Positions 1 to 8,886 of a stretch of DNA of 64,000 nt are shown here, in pieces; the stretch's first letter is position 1, and each line of letters opens with the position of its first letter. The stretch covers positions 62,001 to 126,000 of the forward strand of contig JBBRTV010000003.1 of NCBI GenBank assembly GCA_038243995.1. The letters run 5' to 3'. The DNA is from Scleromatobacter sp038243995 (lineage in GTDB: Bacteria > Pseudomonadota > Gammaproteobacteria > Burkholderiales > Burkholderiaceae_C). Under the pieces are notes generated by a model. The model saw nothing but the letters and a program-made list of their open reading frames with translations, did not search any database and was not told the origin of the DNA. The position numbers and the translations under genes are program-made.

Positions 1-2907
1 GCGCACGAGCTGCGGCGCGGCGTAGAACCCCATCGGCAAGCTGTTGAGCAGCGCCGCCAGGAAGGCGTCCGGGTGATGTCGCTTGATCCACGCACTGTCG
101 TAGACCAGCAGCGCGAAACTCGCCGCGTGGCTCTCCGGGAAGCCATATTCGCCGAAGCCTTCGATCTGCCTGAAGATCGCCTCGGCGTACTCGAGCGTGT
201 AGCCCTTGGCGACCATGCGGGTCGTGAGCTTTTCGTGGAAGGGGCCGAGGCCGCCCTTGCGCTTCCATGCCGCCATCGCGCGACGCAACTGATCCGCCTC
301 GCCCGGGGTGAAATCGGCCGCGAGGATCGCGAGCTGCATGACCTGCTCCTGGAAGATCGGCACGCCCAGCGTGCGACCGAGGGCTTCTTCCGTTTCGGGA
401 CTCGGGTAGGTGACCGGCTCTTTCTGCTCGCGCCGCTTCAGGTAGGGATGCACCATGCCACCCTGGATCGGGCCGGGCCGCACGATCGCGACCTCGACGA
501 CCAGGTCGTAGAAGACCTTGGGCTTCAGTCGCGGCAGCATGCTCATCTGCGCGCGGCTCTCCACCTGGAAGACGCCGACCGAGTCGCCCGCCTGCAGCAT
601 CGCGTAGACGCGGTCGTCTTCCGGTGGAATGTCCTGCAGGCGAAAGCCTGTATCGACGCCGATCAGGTCGGCCCGGGAGAGTCGGCGCTCCGCCGCTGCC
701 ACGGGTTTCCTGCTGCGGGCCTGCGCAGCGGACGGGCTCGCCCCGCCCTCCGCCTCCGCCTCCGCCTTCGTCCCCGCGTCGAGCTCGCGGGCGCGCGGCG
801 CGACCAGCCGGGCCGGCATCGGTGGACCGGGCTGCATCTGGCGCATCTTGGTGTCGACGAAGACCAGCGCGCGCCGCAGCGCGCTCAGCATGCCGAGGGC
901 GAGGATATCGACCTTGATCAGTCCGAGGACGTCGAGATCGTCCTTGTCCCACTGGATGACCGTGCGATCGTCCATCGCGGCGTTCTCGATCGGCACCAGG
1001 CGCGCGATGTCGTCGCGCGCGATGACGAAGCCGCCCGGATGCTGGCTCAGGTGACGCGGCTGATTGCGCAGTTGCAGGCTCAGCACGATCCACAACGCGC
1101 CGAGTCTCGAACCGGGATCGAAGCCGTGTTCCGTCAACGAGTTCGCCAGGCGCTCGGAAGCTTCGCTGGGGGCCGCCGCGCCGCCGACGTGGTGCAGCGA
1201 GCGCGTGACCGCATCGATGCGATCGGCGTCGATGCCCAGTGCGCGACCGACGTCGCGTACCGCCGATTTTGTTCGGTAGCGGATGATCACGCCCGTCAGC
1301 GCAGCCCGATGTCGACCGTACTTGCGGTACAGGTACTGGATCACCTCTTCGCGTCTCTGGTGCTCGAAATCGATGTCGATGTCGGGCGGCTCGCCGCGCT
1401 CCTCGCTGATGAAGCGTTCGAACAGCACGCTCATGCGCGCCGGGTCGACCTCGGTCACGCCAAGGCAGTAGCAGACCACCGAGTTGGCCGCGCTGCCGCG
1501 CCCCTGGCAGAGGATGCCCTGCGAGCGGGCCCAGTGGACGATATCGGCCACCGTCAGGAAATAGGGTTCGTACTTCAGCCGCGCGATCAACGCGAGTTCG
1601 TGTTCGATCAGGTTGCGCACCCGGTCGGGCGTCCCAAGGGGAAACCGGACGGTTGCGCCCTGCTGGGTCAAGGTGCGCAGCCAGGTGGTGGGTGAATGGC
1701 CGGAAGGGACGATTTCCTCGGGATATTCGTACTTCAACTCCCGCAACGAGAACACGCACCGGCCGGCGATGGCGAGCGTCTCGGCGAGCCACTCGGGTTC
1801 GTACAAGGCTTGCAGTCGGGCCCGCGAGCGAAGGTGCGCCTCGGCATTGGGAGACAGGGCGTGGCCGCTCTCGGCGACGGTGCGCTGCAGCCGCGTCGCG
1901 GTGAGCATGTCCTGCAAGGGTTTGGCGGCGCGAGTCGCCATCAGCACGTCGCCGACCGCCGTGATGCGCAGGCCCGTGGCCGACGCCACGGCCTTGACGC
2001 GCTCGCGCACCTCGTCGTCGTCGCCCTGCATCAGCAAGGGCATCGCGAGCCATGCGCGGTCGGTGCCGAACCAGGTCTTGAGCCACTGTGCCTGCGCGAA
2101 CAGGGATTCGAAGGAGAGCGCCGTCGACGGACGCGGCGCAGGGGCCGGCTTCGCCGCGCGTTTGCCGGCAGGCGACTTCGCAGGCACGGGCGGCTCGAGG
2201 GGTCCGTCGCCCGTCGGGCCGTCTCTTGCCTCGCGCACGTCGCGGGCGCGCGGGCGCCCCGCGCCCGGCGCCCGCGATGCGATCGACGCGGCCGCACTCG
2301 CCTGCGCCGCCGCGATGACGCCATGACCGGACAACGCTGCATTCCGGGGCCCGGCACCGCCCCCCACGCCGGCGCCCGGCCCGGAGTCGCCGACCGCGCC
2401 TCCCGCCTGCATGCTGGCGGCCTTGTCGTCCGTCCGCCTGGAAACCTGCCCGACCGTGCCGGCCGGCACCGGCCCCGCGGTCGGGAGCAGCAACGCCAGG
2501 CAATCGGGCAGGCCGGCCAAGTGGGGCAGCGTCGGCGCCCAGCCTTCGAGATCGGCCGTGCGCGCCTCGTAGTGGCCCTTTTGCGCTCGCCGCCGGGCGG
2601 TGGTGATCCACTGCGACAGGTTGCCGTAGCCGCGCCGTGTCGTGGCCAGCAACACGAGCCGCATCGGAACGCCGCCGACGCTCGGCTCGAGTCGCATCTC
2701 GCATCCGATGATCAGGTGCAATCCGCGCTCGGTGGCTTGCTCGTAGGCATGCACGACGCCCGACAGCGAACACTCGTCGGTGACGGCCAGCGCGGCATAG
2801 CGCAAGGCCGCCGCACGGTCGACCAGTTCCTCGGGCGAGGACGCGCCGGTGAGGAAGCTGAAGTTGCTGCGGCAATGGAGTTCGGCGTAGGCAGGCAGCG
2901 TGGCCAT
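1..2907 (-). CDS. dnaE2: Error-prone DNA polymerase III alpha subunit DnaE2/ImuC (3' end cut by window)
   Basis: Translesion polymerase of the SOS mutagenesis system. The first 969 codons are visible; the C-terminus lies beyond base 1. The N-terminus (MATLPAYAELHCRSNFSF) is the PHP domain typical of DnaE2. The polymerase motif PDIDIDFE sits near residue 508, with D511 and D513 as expected metal-binding aspartates. The last visible stretch (NSLPMGFYAAPQLVR) is the conserved DnaE fingers region. Two Ala/Pro/Arg-rich low-complexity stretches, about residues 145-267 and 686-742, look like disordered insertions relative to ordinary DnaE2; this is from inspection, not alignment. imuA and imuB, which usually precede it, are not upstream. 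A LexA-like box lies about 290 bp upstream. Start chosen at the ATG giving the family N-terminus. Confidence 0.93.
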   Translation of the reverse strand, partial: MATLPAYAELHCRSNFSFLTGASSPEELVDRAAALRYAALAVTDECSLSGVVHAYEQATERGLHLIIGCEMRLEPSVGGVPMRLVLLATTRRGYGNLSQWITTARRRAQKGHYEARTADLEGWAPTLPHLAGLPDCLALLLPTAGPVPAGTVGQVSRRTDDKAASMQAGGAVGDSGPGAGVGGGAGPRNAALSGHGVIAAAQASAAASIASRAPGAGRPRARDVREARDGPTGDGPLEPPVPAKSPAGKRAAKPAPAPRPSTALSFESLFAQAQWLKTWFGTDRAWLAMPLLMQGDDDEVRERVKAVASATGLRITAVGDVLMATRAAKPLQDMLTATRLQRTVAESGHALSPNAEAHLRSRARLQALYEPEWLAETLAIAGRCVFSLRELKYEYPEEIVPSGHSPTTWLRTLTQQGATVRFPLGTPDRVRNLIEHELALIARLKYEPYFLTVADIVHWARSQGILCQGRGSAANSVVCYCLGVTEVDPARMSVLFERFISEERGEPPDIDIDFEHQRREEVIQYLYRKYGRHRAALTGVIIRYRTKSAVRDVGRALGIDADRIDAVTRSLHHVGGAAAPSEASERLANSLTEHGFDPGSRLGALWIVLSLQLRNQPRHLSQHPGGFVIARDDIARLVPIENAAMDDRTVIQWDKDDLDVLGLIKVDILALGMLSALRRALVFVDTKMRQMQPGPPMPARLVAPRARELDAGTKAEAEAEGGASPSAAQARSRKPVAAAERRLSRADLIGVDTGFRLQDIPPEDDRVYAMLQAGDSVGVFQVESRAQMSMLPRLKPKVFYDLVVEVAIVRPGPIQGGMVHPYLKRREQKEPVTYPSPETEEALGRTLGVPIFQEQVMQLAILAADFTPGEADQLRRAMAAWKRKGGLGPFHEKLTTRMVAKGYTLEYAEAIFRQIEGFGEYGFPESHAASFALLVYDSAWIKRHHPDAFLAALLNSLPMGFYAAPQLVR

Positions 2908-3196
2908 GGAGCGGATGGAAAGACCGGAGTGGAAGGGACAGTGGAAAAACGGGAGGCGGAGCGACGACGGGAAACCGAAGCGGAAACGCCGGGGATGGAG
3001 CAGTGGAGGGAACGTCGCACGAGATGCGAGACGTCGGGTCGGGCGACACCCTGCAGCCGGACGGGCGGGCGGGCGGGCAGGCGGATAGTCCGGCTGCAGC
3101 GATCGCAGCAGCCGGACGGCGATCCGGCATGGCCGGGCAGACGTGCCTTGGGGCAGCACGCGGGCGGAATGGAGGCGTTGAAGGCGCCCTGTAGTA

Positions 3197-3212
3197 CTGT
3201 GTTTTAATCCAG
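3197..3212 (-). promoter_or_regulatory. LexA (SOS) box upstream of dnaE2
   Basis: On the minus strand the core reads CTGGATTAAAACACAG, one mismatch from CTGT-N8-ACAG, and is flanked by bases that extend the palindrome (TACTGT on the plus strand). It lies 290 bp before the dnaE2 start. The leader between (2908-3196) holds no convincing gene but contains a run of GGGC repeats at about 3061-3083 on the plus strand. SOS control of dnaE2 is known in proteobacteria; use of this site is inferred. Confidence 0.6.
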
Positions 3213-3447
3213 TCTATGACAGCGATCCGCTGTTGACAAGCGGGTTGGCGTACTGCCCGCCGGATCGCCCGAAAACCTCGACTCCTGCGGATTCGACGAT
3301 GTCCGGTACGTCTGCACCAGACGCCCCGACGCGGTCGCATGAGTTCCGGACGAACCTGTCCCAGAACGTCCGCGCGTTGTCGCACGACGGACCGGCGCGC
3401 GTCGCATGGGCGGCGCAGAATCGCCACTCCTGCCCCTGAGGAATCAC

Positions 3448-3696
3448 ATGCTCCTGCTGAGACCCGGCTGCGAATGCTGCGACGTCGCCCTGCCGCCGGC
3501 ATCGGCCGACGCGCGCATCTGTTCGTTCGCGTGCACGTTCTGCGCGTCGTGCACCGACGGGCGCCTCGCCGGACGCTGTCCGAATTGCGGCGGCGAACTG
3601 CTGCGGCGGCCAATCAGGCCGGCAGACAAGCTCGGCAGGTCTCCCGCTTCGACCGCGCGCGTCTACAGGCCATTCCCGCGCGACCTCACGCCATGA
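3448..3696 (+). CDS. DUF1272 family small Cys-rich protein
   Basis: An 82-residue protein rich in cysteines: GCECCD near the start, then a CSFACTFCASC block and CPNCGG. This is the DUF1272 pattern, probably metal (zinc) binding. The family's biochemical role is unknown. The start is the ATG giving MLLLRPGCECC, which matches the usual family N-terminus; an upstream in-frame ATG at 3406 would add an unconserved extension. The 235 bp before it, back to the LexA box, show no gene. Confidence 0.85.
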   Translation: MLLLRPGCECCDVALPPASADARICSFACTFCASCTDGRLAGRCPNCGGELLRRPIRPADKLGRSPASTARVYRPFPRDLTP

Positions 3697-3747
3697 GATG
3701 ACGCGCTCGCGGCGGCGGTACGATGTCGGGGACGGTTTCCACGAGCC

Positions 3748-4335
3748 ATGCATGACGATCCGATCGCGCTGATCCACCAGTACCTGCTGCCGGCCCTGTG
3801 GGTCGCGTGGGGTCTGTACTGGTGGGCATCGGCGCGCGACGTCAAGTCGACCACGCGCCGCGAGTCCGTCGCATCGCGCTGGCTGCACCTGGGCCCGCTG
3901 GCCCTAGCGGCACTCCTGCTGTGGGCACCCCGAATACCGCTGCCCTGGCTGGGCGACCGCTTCATGCCGGCCGCGTCCTGGGCGTTCCCGGCCGGCGCGG
4001 CCATCACCGCCGTCGCCCTGCTGTTCGCCGTCTGGGCACGACGACACATCGGACGGAACTGGAGCGCGATCGTCACGCTCAAGGAAGGACACGAGCTGGT
4101 CACGAGCGGGCCCTACGCGCTCGTGCGGCATCCGATCTACACCGGCCTGCTGTTCGGCTTCGTGGGCTCGGCGCTCGCGCTGGGCCAGTGGCGCGGCATC
4201 GTCGCCGCCCTGGTCGTCCTGCTCTCCCTGTGGCGCAAGTTGCGGATGGAGGAGCGCTGGATGCGCGAGCGCTTCGGTGCCGAGTACGCAGGCTACGCCC
4301 GGCGCGTGAAGGCCATCGTGCCGTTCGTGCTGTGA
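3748..4335 (+). CDS. Isoprenylcysteine carboxylmethyltransferase (ICMT/PEMT-like) family membrane protein
   Basis: A 195-residue integral membrane methyltransferase-like protein with four or five hydrophobic segments. The C-terminal half carries the family signature GPYALVRHPIYTG followed by EERWMRERFGAEYAGY, which binds S-adenosylmethionine in ICMT and phospholipid methyltransferases. Its substrate cannot be read from sequence; bacterial members often have none known. It stands alone, downstream of the DUF1272 gene in the same direction. Confidence 0.85.
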   Translation: MHDDPIALIHQYLLPALWVAWGLYWWASARDVKSTTRRESVASRWLHLGPLALAALLLWAPRIPLPWLGDRFMPAASWAFPAGAAITAVALLFAVWARRHIGRNWSAIVTLKEGHELVTSGPYALVRHPIYTGLLFGFVGSALALGQWRGIVAALVVLLSLWRKLRMEERWMRERFGAEYAGYARRVKAIVPFVL

Positions 4336-4459
4336 CGGCGGCGGCCGCACCGCCACCGCCGCTGCGCCCGGGCATTCCCTTGTCAGCGTCGCCGCTTCCC
4401 GGGGGAATCGCACGAAGGCGCTGCTCGACCGCACGCCCAACCCTGATACGCTGCGTTCG

Positions 4460-5053
<594 letters not shown>

Positions 5054-5363
5054 AAAGGCCACGCCGGGAACCTCCGGCACGCCGCAGCCTGCGCAAACAG
5101 TGGCGGGCCTCTGGCGCTCCCACGCTCGCGCGAACGCCTCCCGGAGGAGGTCGGCGCCGGAGGCGGGTCGTTCGCGAGCGACCCGCCCGGGGAGAATCGT
5201 GGCATTTCGGCGACGGCGCCACGCCCGAGGGCGGTGTTCTCTGACGGAAATCGCTTGCTTTGCCACGGGGGCGGACACGATCACCCGGCGCATGCGGAAC
5301 GCGGCGACAATCGTCACAGTTGGCGCGGTCGGGTATCGTGCCGAAATCCACTGAAAGGACCCA
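5054..5363. other. Gene-free interval
   Basis: About 310 bp between the lipoprotein gene and the small Lys-rich gene. Short frames on both strands have no recognisable content or ribosome-binding site. I see no clear terminator or repeat. Confidence 0.5.
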
Positions 5364-5537
5364 ATGGCAAAGCCGAATTACTCGTACGAAAAGCGCCAGC
5401 GCGAACTCGAGAAGAAGAAGAAGAAGGAAGGCAAGGCACTGAAGAAGGCTTCGGGTCCGCAAACGCCCGACTCCCCCGAACAGCCCGGCGACGAGCAAAG
5501 CCCCGCCACGCCGGCGTCGGATGCGCCCGCGACCTGA
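5364..5537 (+). CDS. Small Lys/Glu-rich conserved hypothetical protein
   Basis: A 57-residue protein beginning MAKPNYSYEKRQRELEKKKK, followed by a Pro/Ser/Asp-rich acidic tail. The N-terminus resembles short proteins common in beta- and gammaproteobacteria that start MAKPNYxxEKR and have no assigned role. The charged helix and disordered tail suggest a soluble nucleic-acid- or protein-binding peptide, but that is a guess. An AAAGGA Shine-Dalgarno motif lies just before the ATG. Confidence 0.75.
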   Translation: MAKPNYSYEKRQRELEKKKKKEGKALKKASGPQTPDSPEQPGDEQSPATPASDAPAT

Positions 5538-5650
5538 TCGCCGCCCGGCCTCCTCCTGCCTGCCGATGCCTGCCATGACTGCCCCGTCTCCTGCGACCTT
5601 GCAGGATATCGTCGCGCAGGTTCGAGCCCCGGCATGAAGGCGCCTCCGCC

Positions 5651-5809
5651 ATGATCCGAGCGCCCGACAGATTCCAGCTGAGCGCCGTTGCGGTGGCTGC
5701 GGTGGTCGCGGCCGCTTTGCTCGTGCACTTCGGCTGGGTGCTCAGTGCCGGCGTCGCCGCGGTGATCGCCGTCGGCTGCCTCAGCGAGGCCTGGCGTCGC
5801 GGTTCCTGA
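5651..5809 (+). CDS. Small hypothetical membrane protein
   Basis: A 52-residue frame with a charged N-terminus (MIRAPDRFQ) and one or two hydrophobic stretches filling residues 10-42, ending EAWRRGS. It fits a small inner-membrane protein. No family recognised and no strong ribosome-binding site, so it could be a chance frame. Confidence 0.4.
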   Translation: MIRAPDRFQLSAVAVAAVVAAALLVHFGWVLSAGVAAVIAVGCLSEAWRRGS

Positions 5810-5860
5810 ACCGGTGCCATCGCGGCAGCGCTGCATCTGCGCCCCAACGACACTTCAACG

Positions 5861-6424
5861 ATGACGCCCCGATTGAACGACGCTGCCGGCACGTCCGGCA
5901 GCGTGCTGCGGCAACTCACCCGCGCCGACGCGCAACGGGTCGTCGAAGGCCTGGCCGATCTGCTGCTCGAAAGCGTGCGGGACGGAGCGTCGCTCGGTTG
6001 CCTCGCGCCCCTGGATCGAGACCTCGCCATGGGCTACTGGAACCGATTGCAAGCTCGGCTGGGCGATGCCGAGACGCTCTGGATCGCGGAGGATGCACGG
6101 CGCGTCATCGCCTGCGTCCACCTCTCCTGCTGCATGCGGGAAACCGAACGCCATCGAGCCGACCTGCGCCAACTCGTCGTGCGCCCGTATTGCCGCCGGC
6201 GTGGCATCGCGACGGCCCTGCTGGCGCAAGCCGAAGCGCATGCGGTCAGCCAGGGGCGGACGCTGCTGGTGGCCAATGCCAAAGCAGGTTCGCCCGCCGA
6301 TCGCTCGCTCGGGCGCCCGCGCTGGCAATGCGCCGGCGTCGTCCCCGGCTACGCCGCATCGCCCGACGGCGAGCTGCGCGACGCCGTGCGGCTGTTCCGC
6401 TCGCTCGTACCCGCCACCCGCTGA
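5861..6424 (+). CDS. GNAT family N-acetyltransferase
   Basis: A 187-residue cytoplasmic acetyltransferase. The acetyl-CoA binding motif A is visible at about residues 105-125: LRQLVVRPYCRRRGIATALL, with the R-x-x-G-I-A pyrophosphate loop. The C-terminal part (FxxxGxxPGYA-like) is typical of the family. The substrate cannot be inferred. It stands alone, convergent with the following minus-strand gene. Confidence 0.85.
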   Translation: MTPRLNDAAGTSGSVLRQLTRADAQRVVEGLADLLLESVRDGASLGCLAPLDRDLAMGYWNRLQARLGDAETLWIAEDARRVIACVHLSCCMRETERHRADLRQLVVRPYCRRRGIATALLAQAEAHAVSQGRTLLVANAKAGSPADRSLGRPRWQCAGVVPGYAASPDGELRDAVRLFRSLVPATR

Positions 6425-6484
6425 GCAAGCCGTTCCGCGCGGCGACGCGGCTTCCAGTCCACACGGGGCGGCCCGGTGATGCGG

Positions 6485-6985
6485 TCAGTAGAACTGTGGC
6501 GCGTTCAGGTCGGCGTCGCGCTGGTAGATCTCGAAATAAAGGCCGACGTCGCGCTCGCCGAGAAAGCTGAGCAGGCGGGGTTCGAGCCAGATCTCGCCAT
6601 TGCCCGCATCGACCGCGAGGCTGAGGGCGATGTGCATCGTCCCGAGCGCCCCGACGGCCTTCCAGATGGCCACGTCCGTGGGCAGCAGCGCCAGCACCGC
6701 CTCGATCGCCTCGTTGAAGTTCATGGTGTCCGTGCCGGCGGTGGAAACCCCCAGGGACCAGCGCCCCGAAGACGACACACGACCTTCGCTGCCATCCGGC
6801 CGCACGAGCGACACGCCGGGAGTTTCGGTGCCGGTCGGGGAGACGCCGAACAGGTTGGTGACCTGGTCGGGCACCAGCGCATCGCCGAAGACGTGCAATG
6901 CCGCGGCATGGCTGCCCAGGGCGTCGATCGGCGGGGTTCCCGGCAGTGGTTCATCTTTCGTATCGAACAGGTCAGGCAGGTTCAT
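6485..6985 (-). CDS. DUF4279-like hypothetical protein
   Basis: A 166-residue soluble protein. The pattern around residues 28-50 (HVFGDALVPDQVTNLFGVSPT), SSGRWSLGV, and a C-terminal YFEIYQ strand fits DUF4279, a family of uncharacterised proteins, some linked to immunity or contact-dependent loci. Nothing around it indicates a toxin or partner. It is transcribed divergently from kdsA across a 333-bp interval. Confidence 0.6.
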   Translation of the reverse strand: MNLPDLFDTKDEPLPGTPPIDALGSHAAALHVFGDALVPDQVTNLFGVSPTGTETPGVSLVRPDGSEGRVSSSGRWSLGVSTAGTDTMNFNEAIEAVLALLPTDVAIWKAVGALGTMHIALSLAVDAGNGEIWLEPRLLSFLGERDVGLYFEIYQRDADLNAPQFY

Positions 6986-7318
6986 GGCTAAGCCTCGGTA
7001 GTGGGACGTCTCTGGAACGAGTCTCGCGCCATTGGACGGGATACGCCAGCGTGCGGCAAGCGGCGTACCGCGCGATCCGCCGCCGGCAAGGCAATCGCCA
7101 GTACCGGCGGATGTTCGGGCCCCGGGCCGGCCGCACGCTCAACCGGGTGCAGCGGCACAGAGCGCGCGTGCGGCGCGCCCGATCGTCCGCAGGCACCGCC
7201 CGCGGACGCTCCGGACAACGCCGCCGGCCGACGCCCGAGGCTGTATCCTGTCGTCCACTCCGCAGGTCGATCCAGCCCCCCGGTGCGCGGCCGCGTCTCG
7301 AGAATGCCCTCCGATTCA
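6986..7318. other. Divergent intergenic region (DUF4279 gene / kdsA)
   Basis: This 333-bp stretch separates two divergent genes and should hold both promoters. The plus-strand frame continuing upstream of kdsA is Arg/Ala-rich and unlike the family, so I treat it as non-coding. I see no clear operator or riboswitch. Confidence 0.45.
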
Positions 7319-8185
7319 ATGGGAAACCCCTTGACCACCATCACGATCAAACCTGGCATCCACGTCAGCAACAGCGGCCCGTTCGTACTGTTCGGTGGCA
7401 TCAACGTGCTCGAATCCCGGGACCTCGCCTTGCGCTCGGCCGAAGAGTATGTCCGCGTCACGCAGAAACTCGGCATTCCCTACGTGTTCAAGGGAAGCTA
7501 CGACAAGGCCAATCGCTCGTCCATCCATTCCTACCGCGGGCCCGGACTCGAAGAGGGACTGAAGATACTCGAGGCCGTGAAGACGACGTTCGGCGTGCCC
7601 GTCATCACCGATGTCCACGAGCCCTGGCAGGCCCCGGCGGTGGCGGAGGTGGCGGACGTCCTGCAACTGCCCGCTTTCCTCGCCCGCCAGACCGACCTGG
7701 TCGTCGCGCTGGCCCGCACGGGCCGGGTGATCAACATCAAGAAGCCCCAGTTCCTGAGCCCGTCGCAGGTGCGCAATATCGTCGAGAAGTTCGTCGAAGC
7801 GGGCAACGACCAGCTCATCCTGTGCGACCGCGGCACTTGCCATGGCTACGACAACCTCGTGGTCGACATGCTCGGCTTCAGCGTCATGAAGAAGATCACG
7901 AACAACCTGCCCGTCATTTTCGACGTGACCCACTCCCTCCAGCAACGCGAGGCGGGCGCCGCCGCTTCGGGTGGGCGGCGCGAGCAAGTCGTCGAGCTGG
8001 CGCGTTCGGGTCTGGCGCTCGGCCTGGCCGGCCTGTTCCTCGAGGCCCATCCGGACCCCGCGCAAGCCAGGTGCGACGGACCCAGCGCCCTGCCGCTCGC
8101 CCAGCTGGAGCCTTTCCTGACGCAGCTCAAGGCGCTGGACGACCTGGTCAAGTCCTTTCCGCCGCTGCACATCCAGGGTGAATGA
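7319..8185 (+). CDS. kdsA: 3-deoxy-8-phosphooctulonate synthase (KDO-8-P synthase)
   Basis: Condenses phosphoenolpyruvate with arabinose 5-phosphate to KDO-8-phosphate, the first committed step of lipid A-KDO synthesis. Visible signatures: PYVFKGSYDKANRSS (substrate loop), VPVITDVHEPWQ, LPAFLARQTDLV, INIKKPQFLSP and ILCDRGTCHGYDNLVVD, in the usual order and at family length (about 288 residues). It is not next to pyrG/eno as kdsA usually is in betaproteobacteria, and its N-terminus (IKPGIHVSNSGPFVLFGG) differs from the common form, so it may be a second copy. ATG at 7304 is an alternative start. Its stop is followed within 10 bp by an intergenic repeat. Confidence 0.9.
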   Translation: MGNPLTTITIKPGIHVSNSGPFVLFGGINVLESRDLALRSAEEYVRVTQKLGIPYVFKGSYDKANRSSIHSYRGPGLEEGLKILEAVKTTFGVPVITDVHEPWQAPAVAEVADVLQLPAFLARQTDLVVALARTGRVINIKKPQFLSPSQVRNIVEKFVEAGNDQLILCDRGTCHGYDNLVVDMLGFSVMKKITNNLPVIFDVTHSLQQREAGAAASGGRREQVVELARSGLALGLAGLFLEAHPDPAQARCDGPSALPLAQLEPFLTQLKALDDLVKSFPPLHIQGE

Positions 8186-8194
8186 CGGCCGGGG

Positions 8195-8302
8195 ATGACG
8201 GCCCCCACGCTCCCTCCGGTCGCTGCCCCCCGAGGGGGCGTTCGGGTCGGCTCGGGTGTGACCCTCGCTTCCCTCTTCTTGGGTAGGCCTGCGGCCGGCT
8301 GA
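8195..8302 (+). repeat. Intergenic repeat element, copy A
   Basis: About 108 bp immediately after the kdsA stop. It begins ATGACGGCCCCCACGCTCCC, contains a short CCCCCCGAGGGGG hairpin, and ends at GCGGCCGGCTGA. Nearly the same sequence occurs twice in tandem at 62683-62877 in reverse orientation, there also directly downstream of a stop codon. The hairpin may work as a 3' stabiliser or terminator. I recall similar elements as common in Burkholderiales genomes. Confidence 0.85.
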
Positions 8303-8505
8303 TACCTTCACGGGGTGGGTTGCTTCGGGGGAGTGCGACGCACGAAGGCCGGCGAACACGCGGTCTGTCGGTGGCTCGCGCACTCTGTCGCGCGCCGATT
8401 GACCTGCCGTCGGGCGGGCGTCATCGTTGCGGCGCACGCAGACGGCACGCAATATCCGTTTCGTCCCGCCCAGCCCACCGCCGCCTCTTGCCGGAAGAAA
8501 CGACC

Positions 8506-8709
8506 ATGAATACGCTCCTCGTCACCTTGCTCTGGTGCCTGCTGTTCATCTTCTCGTGGCCGCTGGCCTTGCTCGCGCTCGTCCTATGGCCCGTTCTGTG
8601 GCTGCTCACGCTGCCGTTGCGGCTCGTCGGCATCGGTGTCGGCGCCGTGCTGGCCCTGCTGACGGCGCTGCTGTTCCTGCCGGCGCGGGTGCTCGGTCAT
8701 CGGCGCTGA
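8506..8709 (+). CDS. Small hydrophobic membrane protein
   Basis: A 67-residue protein, almost entirely Leu/Val/Ala/Trp, giving two transmembrane helices (about residues 5-30 and 38-58) and ending PARVLGHRR. It has a GGAAGAAA Shine-Dalgarno stretch before the ATG. Similar small membrane proteins are widespread in Burkholderiales without known function. Confidence 0.65.
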   Translation: MNTLLVTLLWCLLFIFSWPLALLALVLWPVLWLLTLPLRLVGIGVGAVLALLTALLFLPARVLGHRR

Positions 8710-8886
8710 GGTGATCGCCGGCGTGCAAGGTTCGACGAACTGCCGACTCGCCACCCGGGCGCGAACGTTCCGTTACCTGCACAGCGCGCCCAATCCCGCC
8801 GAAATGCCGGGTTTGGCGCAGGGCTGAACGGAGCGCTGCCCGGAGAATTCATCGGTGTGTCCTGACGGTGACGCCGTCCCCGATCC

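Noticed and set aside
73..3207. Long plus-strand frames (540 and 503 codons) opposite dnaE2
   Set aside because: They are exact antisense shadows of the DnaE2 codons in high-GC DNA, rich in Arg/Ala/Gly and without any family motif.
3214..3888. A 224-codon minus-strand frame upstream of dnaE2 that might replace imuA/imuB
   Set aside because: No resemblance to ImuA or ImuB, and it runs across the clear DUF1272 gene on the other strand.
6898..8181. A 427-codon plus-strand frame overlapping kdsA
   Set aside because: It is a different frame from KdsA, Arg/Gly/Pro-rich, with no motif.
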